From Mameliella sp. MMSF_3455 (GTDB lineage: Bacteria > Pseudomonadota > Alphaproteobacteria > Rhodobacterales > Rhodobacteraceae): a DNA stretch of 47,114 nucleotides. The stretch spans positions 1-47,114 of the forward strand of contig NZ_JASHJL010000042.1 in NCBI RefSeq assembly GCF_030733205.1. The letters are read 5' to 3'. The translations under genes were made by a program, and so were the position numbers. Below the pieces are notes generated by a model, which saw nothing but the letters and a program-made list of their open reading frames with translations, did no database searches and had not been told where the DNA came from. Below are positions 16,321-24,667 of this stretch, piece after piece; positions within the stretch are counted from its first letter, which is position 1, and each line of letters starts with the position of its first letter.

Positions 16321-17100
16321 TCAGACCGCGCGGTCGACCATCATCTTCTTGATCTCGGCAATGGCCAGCGCCGGGTTCAGCCCCTTGGGGCAGGTCTTGG
16401 CGCAGTTCATGATGGTGTGGCAGCGGTACAGCTTGAAGGGGTCTTCGAGCTGATCCAGACGCTCGCCCGTGGCCTCGTCGCGGCTGTCGATGATCCAGCG
16501 GTAGGCGTGCAGCAGCGCGGCCGGTCCGAGGTAGCGATCACCGTTCCACCAGTAGGAGGGGCAGGCCGTCGAGCACGACGCGCACATCACGCATTCATAG
16601 AGCCCGTCGAGCTTCTTGCGGTCCTCGATGGACTGCTTCCACTCTTTCGCCGGGCGGTTCGTCTTGGTTTCCAGCCAGGGCATGATGCTTGCGTGCTGGG
16701 CATAGAAGTGCGTCAGGTCGGGGATCAGGTCCTTGACCACCGGCATGTGCGGCAGCGGATAGATCTTCACGTCGCCTTCGATCTCGTCCAGCCCGTAGAT
16801 GCAGGCCAGCGTGTTGATCCCGTCGATGTTCATCGCGCAGGAGCCGCAGATCCCCTCGCGGCACGAGCGGCGGAAGGTCAGCGTGGGGTCGATCTCGTTC
16901 TTGATCTTGATCAGCGCGTCCAGGACCATCGGGCCGCAGCTGTCCATGTCGATGAAATAGGTGTCGACCTGCGGGTTCTTTCCGTCATCGGGGTTCCAGC
17001 GGTAGATCTGGAACTTGCGGACGTTCTTGGCGCCCTCGGGCTTGGGCCAGGTCTTGCCGGTCTTGATCTGCGAATTCTTGGGGAGGGTGAACTGTACCAA
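16321..17100 (-). CDS. sdhB: Succinate dehydrogenase iron-sulfur subunit
   Basis: A 259-residue electron-transfer subunit of complex II, peripheral on the cytoplasmic face of the inner membrane. The [2Fe-2S] ligands are in CREGICGSC plus the Cys of NTLAC. The [4Fe-4S] and [3Fe-4S] ligands are in [12 protein letters not shown] and [12 protein letters not shown]. The start is a TTG, supported by AGGAG six bases upstream and by the family N-terminus [10 protein letters not shown]; no ATG or GTG is available nearby. It is the last gene of the operon and is separated from sdhA by three unrelated genes, the nearest being an FkbM methyltransferase of lower GC. Confidence 0.97.
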   Translation of the reverse strand: MVQFTLPKNSQIKTGKTWPKPEGAKNVRKFQIYRWNPDDGKNPQVDTYFIDMDSCGPMVLDALIKIKNEIDPTLTFRRSCREGICGSCAMNIDGINTLACIYGLDEIEGDVKIYPLPHMPVVKDLIPDLTHFYAQHASIMPWLETKTNRPAKEWKQSIEDRKKLDGLYECVMCASCSTACPSYWWNGDRYLGPAALLHAYRWIIDSRDEATGERLDQLEDPFKLYRCHTIMNCAKTCPKGLNPALAIAEIKKMMVDRAV

Positions 17101-17156
17101 AGCTTGCTCCTATCTGGATCGGTGCATTGGGCGAATTAGAGACATACTGGATCCGG

Positions 17157-17867
17157 CTAATTGGACCAGCGGGTAAACAAGGCGTCAATATGGCGTGGAG
17201 GTGCGGTCTCTGAACCACCATTGGTGTCTAGGACGTCACGCATTTCCAAGCCCACCGCCGCCAGGCTTGCAATTACGTTTGAAGGAGCTTCAGTTTCGGC
17301 GAAGCGATGCGAAAGCGACAGTTCTAGAACCACGAACGCACAGCGCTGCAGGACTTGGCTTGCTCCGCGCAAGATCGCCGGCTCAGCTCCTTCCGCATCG
17401 AGTTTGAGACCGAACGGCCCGGCATCATCGCCCACGAGTTCATCTAGCGTTGTGACAGGCACGAGCCTGGTATCCCACCCGCTGATCTTCTCCACGTGCG
17501 CGTCGTCCCTGTTGAGCAAGCTTGCCATCGGCATATGCGTTGCCCCTTTCCAAATGGGGATCTTCAATTCGGCCATGCCGTTTTCTTCACCGAGAGCCGT
17601 CTCGAAAAACTTAGCTCTCAAATGAGGATACGCTGCCAGTACGTATTCTTGCGCTTCCGGCATTGGATCGATGAGAAGAAAGTTCTTGTCGGGGAATGCT
17701 TCGTACAGCCAAGGCGTTCCCCGCCCGACACCGACGTCGATTACTGTCTCGGGCGACACTACTAGATCGGGGAAGCGACCCGCATGCATCCGGTTGGGCT
17801 GAACTTCGTAGCCCTGTTGCGAGAGCCATCTGGCCATTCGCCGCCTGACATTTTTTTGCCAGCCCAT
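17157..17867 (-). CDS. FkbM-family SAM-dependent methyltransferase
   Basis: A 236-residue methyltransferase. VIDVGVGRGTPWLYEAFP is the SAM-binding motif I region, DELVGDDAGPFGLKLDAEGAEPAILRGA is the FkbM hallmark, and the C-terminus carries VVLELSLSHRF. Such enzymes usually methylate hydroxyls of polysaccharides, glycolipids or secondary metabolites. The ATG at 17867 has GGCGGATAG before it; a TTG lies one codon earlier. GC content sampled by hand is about 47-57 percent against more than 60 percent in the flanking sdh genes, which suggests transfer. It splits sdhB from the rest of the sdh operon yet keeps the operon strand, with 56 bp on each side. Its substrate is unknown. Confidence 0.87.
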   Translation of the reverse strand: MGWQKNVRRRMARWLSQQGYEVQPNRMHAGRFPDLVVSPETVIDVGVGRGTPWLYEAFPDKNFLLIDPMPEAQEYVLAAYPHLRAKFFETALGEENGMAELKIPIWKGATHMPMASLLNRDDAHVEKISGWDTRLVPVTTLDELVGDDAGPFGLKLDAEGAEPAILRGASQVLQRCAFVVLELSLSHRFAETEAPSNVIASLAAVGLEMRDVLDTNGGSETAPPRHIDALFTRWSN

Positions 17868-17923
17868 CAACTATCCGCCCATTTTGAAATAAAATTCAGA
17901 CGCCCTGTGTGTGTCGACATCCA

Positions 17924-18259
17924 TCACGCCCCTACAGTCAACGCGACCGGCAGGCCTTTGACGGCCAAGCAGCGGAGAGTTTCGGGCTTTGACGCGATGT
18001 CCCGTGCGATCTGGACGGTGCTTTCGGTCGGGCCGATCACCGCGTCCGCCGCCAGCGCGCGGATCTGTTGCGCGTTGGCGTTGTCGATGAGGCAGTCCAG
18101 CGTGGGTTCCAGCGGCACGCCGGGGAAGGTATCGGCCACCACGGGCGTCAGGGCCGAGCGCGCGGCACTGCGCGCGATCTCGTCCTGGGCCTGCGGCGAG
18201 CAGGCGGACAGCATCCCGGCCAGGGCCAGGACGGCGATATGCCCGTTCAGTCGATACAA
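17924..18259 (-). CDS. Small exported lipoprotein of unknown function (111 aa)
   Basis: The N-terminus YRLNGHIAVLALAGMLSAC is a lipoprotein signal with lipobox LSAC, so the mature protein should be anchored in a membrane facing the periplasm. The mature part (about 92 residues) is helical with two further Cys (TLDCLIDNA and TLRCLAVKG) that may form a disulfide. I place the start at the TTG (18259) because it leaves a signal of normal length. An ATG at 18301 would add 14 residues. Either start overlaps the end of the preceding secreted-protein gene. No known domain. It lies in the sdh operon after sdhA. Confidence 0.65.
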   Translation of the reverse strand: MYRLNGHIAVLALAGMLSACSPQAQDEIARSAARSALTPVVADTFPGVPLEPTLDCLIDNANAQQIRALAADAVIGPTESTVQIARDIASKPETLRCLAVKGLPVALTVGA

Positions 18260-18552
18260 TAAAGCGTGCCCCGGTACATGGTTGGCGCCCCAGGGTAACA
18301 TCCCACGGGCGCAACCGGCGCCAGCGTGCCGATCCCCGGCAGCTGCGCCTGTTGGTGGCTGGGCCGGTAGCGGGTCATGCAGGCATCCAGCGCCATGTCG
18401 TAGCGCCTGTTGTACCCGTAATGCCCGCCCTGCGCGGCGATCTGCTCGGCCTCCGGCTTGCAGAGCCGGTAGGCCTCTGCCTGGTTGGCCGCGGCGGCCG
18501 AACCCAGGCCAAGACCGGCGATGAAGGGGAGAATTGGCAGCACCCCCCGCAT
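18247..18552 (-). CDS. Secreted hypothetical protein coupled to sdhA (101 aa)
   Basis: A 101-residue protein with a signal peptide (cleavage near SAAAANQ, residues 18-22). Four Cys (in YRLCKPE, LDACMTR, VGCYPG and TLYCID) could form two disulfides in the periplasm. Its ATG overlaps the sdhA stop codon (TGATG), so translation is coupled to sdhA. No domain recognised. In roseobacters sdhA and sdhB are often separated by small genes like this and the next one, as I recall, so the pair is probably an old part of the operon. A function for complex II is not shown. Confidence 0.7.
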   Translation of the reverse strand: MRGVLPILPFIAGLGLGSAAAANQAEAYRLCKPEAEQIAAQGGHYGYNRRYDMALDACMTRYRPSHQQAQLPGIGTLAPVAPVGCYPGAPTMYRGTLYCID

Positions 18553-20354
18553 CAGAACGTCCGGGCCTTGGGCGCGATCTTTTTCAGGCTGATGCCACCT
18601 TCGTCCTCGTTGGTCAGCGGATCGACGATGACCGGGCGATAGCTGAGGTCCACCTTGTTCCCTTCGACGCGGGCAACGCTGTGGACGCGCCAGTTCTCGT
18701 CGTCGCGCTCGGAGAAGTCCTCGTGCGCATGGGCGCCGCGGCTTTCCTTGCGTGCCTCCGCGCCGACGATGGTGGCCAGCGCGTTGGGCATCAGGTTGGT
18801 CAGCTCCAGCGTTTCCATCAGGTCCGAGTTCCAGACGAGGCTGCGGTCGGTGACCTTGAGATCGTCCATCTTGGCGGCGATGCCGGTCATGGCTTCGACG
18901 CCTTCGGCCATCGTCTTGGCGGTACGGAAGACGGCGGCGTCGCGCTGCATGGTCTTCTGCATTTCCAGCCGCAGTTCGGCGGTGGGCACGGTGCCGCTGG
19001 CGTTGCGGATGCCGTCAAACCGGTCAAAGGCCTTGTCGATTTCGGAGACCGGCGCCGCGGGGACGGCGGTTTCGGGGTTCACGACCTTGCCGGCGCGGAT
19101 CGCGGCGGCGCGGCCAAAAACCACGAGGTCGATGAGCGAGTTGGAGCCGAGACGGTTGGCGCCGTGCACGCTGGCACAGCCCGCCTCGCCCACAGCCATG
19201 AGGCCCGGCACGACGGCGGTCGGATCATCCTCGGTCGGGTTCAGGACCTCGCCCCAGTAGTTCGTCGGGATGCCGCCCATGTTGTAGTGCACGGTGGGCA
19301 GGACCGGGATCGGTTCCTTGGTCACGTCGACACCGGCAAAGATCTTGGCTGATTCCGAGATGCCCGGCAGACGTTCGGCCAGCGCCTCTGCGGGCAGGTG
19401 GCTGAGGTTGAGGTGGATGTGATCGCCTTCGGCGCCCACGCCCCGACCTTCGCGGATTTCCATGGTCATGGAGCGCGAGACGTAGTCACGCGGCGCGAGG
19501 TCCTTGTAGGTCGGCGCGTAGCGTTCCATGAAGCGCTCGCCCTCGGAGTTGGTCAGGTAGCCGCCCTCGCCCCGTGCGCCTTCGGTGATGAGGCAACCCG
19601 AGCCGTAAATACCGGTGGGGTGGAACTGGACGAATTCCATGTCCTGCAGCGGCAGGCCCGCGCGGGCCACCATGCCGCCGCCGTCACCGGTGCAGGTATG
19701 GGCCGAGGTGGCCGAGAAGTAGGCACGGCCATAGCCGCCGGTGGCCAGAACGACCATCTTGGCGTTGAAGACGTGGAAGGTGCCGTCGTCCAGCTTCCAG
19801 CAGAGGACGCCCTTGCATTCGCCATTTTCCATCAGCAGGTCGATGGCGAAATACTCGATGTAGAACTCGGCGTTGTTCTTGAGCGACTGGCCATAGAGCG
19901 TGTGCAGGATGGCGTGGCCGGTGCGGTCGGCCGCGGCGCAGGTGCGCTGCACGGGCGGGCCTTCGCCGAATTCGGTGGTGTGGCCGCCGAAGGGACGCTG
20001 ATAGATCTTGCCCTCTTCGGTCCGGCTGAAGGGCACGCCGTAGTGTTCCAACTCGTAGACCGCCTTGGGCGCCTCGCGGGCAAGGTATTCCATCGCGTCG
20101 GTGTCGCCCAGCCAGTCCGACCCCTTGACGGTGTCGTACATGTGCCACTGCCAGTTGTCGGGCCCCATGTTCGACAGCGAGGCGGCGATACCGCCCTGGG
20201 CTGCGACGGTGTGCGAGCGGGTCGGGAAAACCTTGGTCACGCAGGCGGTGCGCAGGCCCTGTTCGGCCATGCCGAGCGTGGCGCGCAAACCCGCGCCGCC
20301 AGCCCCGACAACCACGACGTCATAATCATGCGTCTCGTATTCGTATGCTGCCAT
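18552..20354 (-). CDS. sdhA: Succinate dehydrogenase flavoprotein subunit
   Basis: A 600-residue catalytic subunit of complex II that oxidises succinate to fumarate with covalently bound FAD. The dinucleotide fold is [21 protein letters not shown]. The FAD-linking His is in [11 protein letters not shown]. Substrate-site stretches [21 protein letters not shown] and the [23 protein letters not shown] block are intact. AGG lies before the ATG. It follows sdhD by 79 bases and is directly coupled to a small secreted protein gene at its 3' end. Length and motifs are normal for the family. Confidence 0.98.
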   Translation of the reverse strand: MAAYEYETHDYDVVVVGAGGAGLRATLGMAEQGLRTACVTKVFPTRSHTVAAQGGIAASLSNMGPDNWQWHMYDTVKGSDWLGDTDAMEYLAREAPKAVYELEHYGVPFSRTEEGKIYQRPFGGHTTEFGEGPPVQRTCAAADRTGHAILHTLYGQSLKNNAEFYIEYFAIDLLMENGECKGVLCWKLDDGTFHVFNAKMVVLATGGYGRAYFSATSAHTCTGDGGGMVARAGLPLQDMEFVQFHPTGIYGSGCLITEGARGEGGYLTNSEGERFMERYAPTYKDLAPRDYVSRSMTMEIREGRGVGAEGDHIHLNLSHLPAEALAERLPGISESAKIFAGVDVTKEPIPVLPTVHYNMGGIPTNYWGEVLNPTEDDPTAVVPGLMAVGEAGCASVHGANRLGSNSLIDLVVFGRAAAIRAGKVVNPETAVPAAPVSEIDKAFDRFDGIRNASGTVPTAELRLEMQKTMQRDAAVFRTAKTMAEGVEAMTGIAAKMDDLKVTDRSLVWNSDLMETLELTNLMPNALATIVGAEARKESRGAHAHEDFSERDDENWRVHSVARVEGNKVDLSYRPVIVDPLTNEDEGGISLKKIAPKARTF

Positions 20355-20433
20355 TGGTGTTTACCTGTTCATCTGTGCGGGGGACGGCGATCCGTGAGAG
20401 CGCCGTCTCTGGCGGTAGGGGTCTGCGGGCGCC

Positions 20434-20805
20434 TCAGAGCGCGAGTCGCGCGATGGCGAAGAGGCCGACGGCGGCGGCGCCGTAGCTGAGGCAGGTCATG
20501 ACAAGGATCAGGATCTTTTCCATCGCGCCATGAACGTAGTCCTCGATCAGCACCTGCACACCCATGTTGAAGTGATGAAAGCCCACCAGGATGGTCAGTG
20601 CCGCGATGATCGCCGGGAAGGGACGCGCGAAATAGGCGGTCACCTCTTCATAGGTGCCCCCCAGGGCGCCGCCGAAGGTGAAGATGAAGAGCGGGACAAG
20701 GATCAGCAGCGCCACCGAGCTTTTCTTCATCGCCCAGTGATGTTCGGTGCCTGTCTTGGCCGCGCCCCAGCCAATGGCGCGCTTGCGGTCGGTCAGAAAT
20801 GCCAT
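20434..20805 (-). CDS. sdhD: Succinate dehydrogenase membrane anchor subunit
   Basis: A 123-residue membrane protein with three hydrophobic helices (about residues 27-47, 55-79 and 95-118). HHFNMGVQVLIEDYVH is the helix-II region expected to meet haem b and ubiquinone. Position between sdhC and sdhA confirms the call. The ATG at 20805 follows GAGGAGG; an in-frame upstream ATG would place the Shine-Dalgarno inside the gene. The sdhC stop is 13 bases upstream. Confidence 0.93.
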   Translation of the reverse strand: MAFLTDRKRAIGWGAAKTGTEHHWAMKKSSVALLILVPLFIFTFGGALGGTYEEVTAYFARPFPAIIAALTILVGFHHFNMGVQVLIEDYVHGAMEKILILVMTCLSYGAAAVGLFAIARLAL

Positions 20806-20818
20806 TGTGCGGGCCTCC

Positions 20819-21202
20819 TCAGACAACGATGATGGTGAAAAGGGTCAGGACAACAGAGCCGATGATCACGGCCCAGCCCAGCATCTCGGCCTTGTCCAGT
20901 TCGAGCATCTTCGCCTCGTCCCAGATGATGTGGCGCACGCCGGCGAGCAGGTGATACCAGAGTGCCCAGACCGATCCCAACATGACAAGGTCGCCGAACC
21001 ACGAGGTCAGGACCGCATCGGCGGTGGCAAAGTAGGCTTCGGAAGTGGCGGCGGCCAGGAACCACCAGACCACCAGCAGCGCGCCGACCAGAAGGGCATT
21101 CCCGGTGATGCGCGTGAGGATCGAACTGATCGATGTCAGCTGGGGGCGGTAGACCTGCAGGTGCGGTGAGAGCGGGCGGTTGCCCCGGTTCACGTCGGCC
21201 AT
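20819..21202 (-). CDS. sdhC: Succinate dehydrogenase cytochrome b556 subunit
   Basis: A 127-residue membrane subunit with three helices. The N-terminal RPLSPHLQVYRPQLTSISSILTRITG signature and the haem-ligand stretch HLLAGVRHIIWD are typical of SdhC. In the usual S-I-x-H-R motif the His is replaced by Thr here (SILTR), which I believe is common in Rhodobacteraceae. AAAGGA lies eight bases before the ATG. It is the first gene of the sdh operon, and the double palindromic operator lies 117-147 bases upstream. Confidence 0.95.
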   Translation of the reverse strand: MADVNRGNRPLSPHLQVYRPQLTSISSILTRITGNALLVGALLVVWWFLAAATSEAYFATADAVLTSWFGDLVMLGSVWALWYHLLAGVRHIIWDEAKMLELDKAEMLGWAVIIGSVVLTLFTIIVV

Positions 21203-21318
21203 GAATGATGTCCTTTCGGTTCCGTCGCCTTCTGTTTAATGCTTTCAAGGGCCGTGTCACGAGGCCCGCTGTCGTATTTCTGCGGTTTTTTGGCGCAATC
21301 GGCGGGATTTCTTGACTT

Positions 21319-21349
21319 TGTGATCACACTTTTGGAGTGCGTGATCACA
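21319..21349 (-). promoter_or_regulatory. Double palindromic operator upstream of sdhC
   Basis: TGTGATCACA (21319-21328) is a perfect ten-base palindrome. A second copy, CGTGATCACA (21340-21349), has one mismatch at its edge. The centres are exactly 21 bp apart, two helical turns. The same pair with the same spacing occurs upstream of sucC. This should be the operator of a regulator shared by TCA-cycle operons. Confidence 0.75.
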
Positions 21350-21631
21350 TTTTTGCGCTAACGCGATCCCCGATCCCGCGCGCCCTGTTTGGCAAGTTCG
21401 CGCGGAAGATTATGACGGATTCGGTCGGGATAAGCATCAATTCATGGCCGCTGTCATGAAAAATGCCCGGTCCGAACCAATGCCCGGATCACGCGATGTC
21501 ACGGGACGCATGCCCCGCAATACAGCGGAAAGATGTCAACGTAAGGACGCATCCCGGCAGGGAGGAGGATTTTTGCCCGCGCAGTCAGAACGAGGCGGCA
21601 ACGATCCCGGTGATCGGACCGCGCGAATACG
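21350..21631. other. Non-coding stretch with no supported feature
   Basis: Together with 21203-21318 this makes a 429-base gap between sdhC and the 67-aa gene. Apart from the double operator I see only short overlapping frames without Shine-Dalgarno or codon bias, and no convincing terminator for the 67-aa gene. Confidence 0.5.
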
Positions 21632-21835
21632 TCAGTCCGGGAACCCCAGGTGGCGCAGCGCAAGCCGGGCCTGTTCGCGCAGCTTTGGATCCGGCGCTGC
21701 CAGGTCTCCGTGGATATCCCGCAGGAGTGAGGAAAAGGATCGTGTGCTGAGCATGCCACGAATAACCCTGGGCACATCCCGTTGAGGCACCTTCAACATG
21801 TCCTGCGACGACTTCGGCAATCCGTTCAGGTGCAT
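21632..21835 (-). CDS. Small hypothetical protein (67 aa)
   Basis: A 67-residue basic, helical protein (MHLNGLPKSSQDML ... LREQARLALRHLGFPD). A strong GGAGG stands seven bases before the ATG, the best evidence that it is translated. It follows the terminator of the mcl2-mch operon on the same strand, so it probably has its own promoter in the AT-rich stretch at 21880-21910. It has no membrane segment, signal or cysteine. Function unknown. Confidence 0.55.
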   Translation of the reverse strand: MHLNGLPKSSQDMLKVPQRDVPRVIRGMLSTRSFSSLLRDIHGDLAAPDPKLREQARLALRHLGFPD

Positions 21836-21909
21836 GGTCCGACCTCCACTCTGCGCCCCGATTCACATTCGTCCGAAGAAACCTGTAAACGAATTGTAAC
21901 ATTCCTCCC

Positions 21910-21945
21910 AAGAAAAAGACCCCGCAGCCGCCTGGCCGCGGGGTC
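21910..21945 (-). terminator. Terminator of the mcl2-mch operon
   Basis: GACCCCGC (21918-21925) pairs with GCGGGGTC (21938-21945). On the minus strand TTTTTCTT follows. Confidence 0.85.
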
Positions 21946-21996
21946 CTTTGCTGTCTTTGTACTCGATCAGGGCGTGATGCGCCGCATACGGCCGGG

Positions 21997-23025
21997 TCAG
22001 ACCGGCATCAGCGCCCAGTAATCGAGGTCAAGAAGCACGTCGGGCAGATACTTGCCATCCGGTCCCTTGAGTTCGAACGGCGCGCCGCCCTTGGTCGCCA
22101 CCAGCCGCAGGCGAATGGCGCCCACACCGGGGGCCGAAGTTTTCGCCTTGTCCAGCACCTCGGACCAGGCCTTGACGGTATTGCCGGCAAGACAGGGGTT
22201 GGCATGGGCGCCGCCGTTCAGACCGGCGATGACCTGCGCATTGGCCAGACCGTTGAACGACAGCGCGCGGGCCATCGAGATGACGTGCCCGCCGTAGATC
22301 AGCCGTTGGTCGGGGCGCGCGGTGACGTCGAAATGCACCTTGGAAGTGTTCTGCCACAGGCGCGTAGCCATCATGTGTTCGGCTTCCTCGATGGTGACGC
22401 CATCGACATGGTCGATGGTCTCGCCGATCTCGTAGTCGGACAGACGGTGCTTTTCGCCCGCAAGGGTGAAGTCGTAGTTGGTGAAATCCAGGCCTTCTGG
22501 CACCACGAGATCCTCTGCCGCCAGACTTTTCTTTAGGTCCGGGATCACTGTCTCGGGCGCAGGCGCATCCAGGTCGCGTTTGCGCAGCATGACCCAACGG
22601 GCATATTCCATGACTGTCTCGTTGCGCTGGTTCAGCCCGCGCGAACGGACGTAGACCACGCCGGTACGCCCGTTCGAGTTCTGCTTGAGGCCGATGACCT
22701 CGGACTGCGAACGAAGGGTGTCGCCCGGCCAGACCGGTTTCAGCCAGCGGCCCTCGGCATAGCCGAGGTTCGCGACGGCGTTCAGCGAGACATCCGGGAC
22801 CGTCTTGCCGAAGACGATGTGAAAGGCGGCCAGATCGTCGATCGGCGCCGCCGCCAGACCGCAGGACCGCGCGAATTCATCCGAGGAATAGAGCGCGTGG
22901 CGCATCGGATAGAGCGCGTGGTACAGCGCGCGCTCTCCCCCGGACACGGTGCGCGGCACGGCGTGGTCGATGACCTCGCCCACGGTGTAGTCTTCGAAGA
23001 AGCGGCCCGGATTGGTCTTGGCCAT
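21997..23025 (-). CDS. mch: Mesaconyl-CoA hydratase (beta-methylmalyl-CoA dehydratase)
   Basis: A 342-residue double hot-dog MaoC-type enzyme that interconverts mesaconyl-C1-CoA and (2R,3S)-beta-methylmalyl-CoA in the EMC pathway. The N-terminal FEDYTVGEVIDHAVPRTV and LYPMRHALYSSDEFA, and the second-domain stretch YGGHVISMARALSFNGLANA, match the Rhodobacter enzyme as I know it in length and character. Its gene is three bases after the DUF1737 gene in one operon with mcl2, whose relatives act on the next intermediates. A terminator follows. Confidence 0.93.
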   Translation of the reverse strand: MAKTNPGRFFEDYTVGEVIDHAVPRTVSGGERALYHALYPMRHALYSSDEFARSCGLAAAPIDDLAAFHIVFGKTVPDVSLNAVANLGYAEGRWLKPVWPGDTLRSQSEVIGLKQNSNGRTGVVYVRSRGLNQRNETVMEYARWVMLRKRDLDAPAPETVIPDLKKSLAAEDLVVPEGLDFTNYDFTLAGEKHRLSDYEIGETIDHVDGVTIEEAEHMMATRLWQNTSKVHFDVTARPDQRLIYGGHVISMARALSFNGLANAQVIAGLNGGAHANPCLAGNTVKAWSEVLDKAKTSAPGVGAIRLRLVATKGGAPFELKGPDGKYLPDVLLDLDYWALMPV

Positions 23026-23028
23026 GTC

Positions 23029-23232
23029 TCAGTGATCTCCCAGCTTGGTGTCAGGGGTGTAGGTGCCGTCCACCTCCTTCACGACCGCCTGACCACAGCG
23101 CATGACGCCATTGGCGGCGTCAAAGGCATAGGTGGGCGCACCGTGCAGTTCCCAGCCCTTGTTCAGGGCGGCGGTGACCTTGTGGCAAAAGGCCGAGGTG
23201 TCGTCCTCGGAGAGAAAGCGATAGAGTTTCAT
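23029..23232 (-). CDS. DUF1737 domain protein (66 aa)
   Basis: A 66-residue protein starting MKLYRFLSEDDTSAFCHKV with the core LNKGWELHGAPTYAFD, typical of DUF1737, whose function is unknown. It starts four bases after the nnrU-like gene and ends three bases before mch, so it is an internal operon gene. GGATAA is a modest Shine-Dalgarno. A longer frame starting at 23259 would overlap the upstream gene and lose the family N-terminus. Confidence 0.78.
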   Translation of the reverse strand: MKLYRFLSEDDTSAFCHKVTAALNKGWELHGAPTYAFDAANGVMRCGQAVVKEVDGTYTPDTKLGDH

Positions 23233-23236
23233 GAGC

Positions 23237-23782
23237 TTATCCGAAGGGGTTGTAGCCAAGCCATTTGTGGATGTAGCCGATCACCATCAGGAGAACGATC
23301 GAGGCGACAAGGAAGATCACGTCTTTCTTGATCGGGCCCGGTGTGGGTGGTGTCCAGTTTGGCACGGCGCGGTTGATGACGATCATTTCGACGATGGCCC
23401 AGACGGCCAGACCACCGAAAAGGACAAGGCTGGGCACGTCGCCATTCACCAGGATGTGCGCCACGGCCCAGAGGAAAAAGCCGGTCAGCATCGGGTGGCG
23501 CATCCCCGCCAACAGGCGCCCCTTTTTCGGTGCGGGGCTCATCATGAAGATGGCCACGAGGATCAGCAGGTTGTTGATGCCGACACTCGCCGGATGACGG
23601 CCCCAGAAAAAGGCACCGTCGGCCATCCGGTAACCGAAGATCATCATCACCACGCTGACAAGCAGCGCCAGTGCGACCAGGCCCTTGCCCTTGTCGCCCA
23701 TCGGTTCGCGAAGGCCGGGGGCCATCCGCTTGAAGAGATGCGCCGCCCACCAGAGCGCGACACCGAGAATCAATAGAAGCAT
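23237..23782 (-). CDS. NnrU family integral membrane protein
   Basis: A 181-residue membrane protein with about five to six hydrophobic helices and the NnrU signature RHPMLTGFFLWAVAHILVNGD. The original NnrU is linked to nitric oxide/nitrite metabolism, but most homologues, and this copy beside EMC genes, have no proven role. GGGAGA lies seven bases before the ATG. It is the second gene of the mcl2 operon, 36 bases after mcl2. Confidence 0.87.
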   Translation of the reverse strand: MLLLILGVALWWAAHLFKRMAPGLREPMGDKGKGLVALALLVSVVMMIFGYRMADGAFFWGRHPASVGINNLLILVAIFMMSPAPKKGRLLAGMRHPMLTGFFLWAVAHILVNGDVPSLVLFGGLAVWAIVEMIVINRAVPNWTPPTPGPIKKDVIFLVASIVLLMVIGYIHKWLGYNPFG

Positions 23783-23818
23783 GGCTGGTCTCCCTAGCTG
23801 TTCGCCGGGACCCTGCTG

Positions 23819-24667
23819 TTAATCGGCCAGGGCCGCAATGGCCTCGGCCTTGGCGAGGGTCTTGCGGGCGGTTTCGACATGCAGGTTCTCGACGATCTTG
23901 CCATCGACCACGGCAACCCCCTGCCCTGCCTTCTCGGCCTCCTCGAAGGCATCGATCTGGCGCCGGGCCAGGTCGATTTCCTCGGCGCCGGGGGCAAACG
24001 CGGCATTGGCGATGTCGACCTGGGCGGGATGGATCAGCGTCTTGCCATCCATGCCCATGTCGCGGCCCTGGGCGCATTCCTCTTGCAGGCCAGCGTCATC
24101 CTTGAAGGCATTGTAGACGCCATCGACGATGACCTTGCCATGCGCCTTGGCGGCCAGCACGCAAAGCCCGAGCCCGGTCAGCATCGGCAGCCGGTCGGTG
24201 CGAAAGCGGGAATTGAGTTCCTTGGCGAGATCGTTGGTGCCCATGACCATGCCCTGCAGGCGCGGATGGGCGGCAATCTGGTTCGCGGCCAACATGCCGG
24301 CCGGCGTTTCCATCATCGCCCAGAGCGGCTTGTCCGTCAGCTCTGCCAGGGCGTCAAGCTGGGCGGTGGATTCGACCTTGGGCAGCAGGATGGCGTCACA
24401 GTCCATCGCGGCGGCGGCCTTGGCATCGGCCTCGCCCCATTCCGTGTCGAACCCGTTGATGCGCACGATGCGCGTCCGGTTGCCATAGGGGCGGGTCAAT
24501 GCCTCTGCCAGGGTCGCGCGGGCCGCAGGTTTCTCGGTGGGGGCGACAGCATCCTCGAGGTCGAAGATGATGGCGTCGATGGGCATGGCACGGGCCTTTT
24601 CCAACGCCCGCTCCTTGGAGCCGGGGATGTACAGAACGGAACGGTAAGGGCGCGCGCGCAGGTCCAT
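23819..24667 (-). CDS. mcl2: (3S)-malyl-CoA thioesterase (HpcH/HpaI-CitE family)
   Basis: A 282-residue TIM-barrel protein of the citrate-lyase beta family. YRSVLYIPGSKERALEKA, the metal-site region FDLEDAV, LLPKVES, METPAGM and GKTLIHPAQV are conserved. In Rhodobacter the Mcl2 paralogue hydrolyses (3S)-malyl-CoA to malate, the last step that pulls the EMC pathway, while Mcl1 is the lyase. I choose Mcl2 because of the short length and the operon with mch, and cannot exclude lyase activity. GAGGAGG lies five bases before the ATG at 24667. It is the first gene of the operon, with a palindrome-rich divergent region upstream. Confidence 0.87.
   Translation of the reverse strand: MDLRARPYRSVLYIPGSKERALEKARAMPIDAIIFDLEDAVAPTEKPAARATLAEALTRPYGNRTRIVRINGFDTEWGEADAKAAAAMDCDAILLPKVESTAQLDALAELTDKPLWAMMETPAGMLAANQIAAHPRLQGMVMGTNDLAKELNSRFRTDRLPMLTGLGLCVLAAKAHGKVIVDGVYNAFKDDAGLQEECAQGRDMGMDGKTLIHPAQVDIANAAFAPGAEEIDLARRQIDAFEEAEKAGQGVAVVDGKIVENLHVETARKTLAKAEAIAALAD

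Noticed and set aside
20819-21202. Loss of the quinone-site His in SdhC (SILTR instead of SILHR)
   Set aside because: I believe Thr is usual at this place in Rhodobacteraceae, so it is not a defect.
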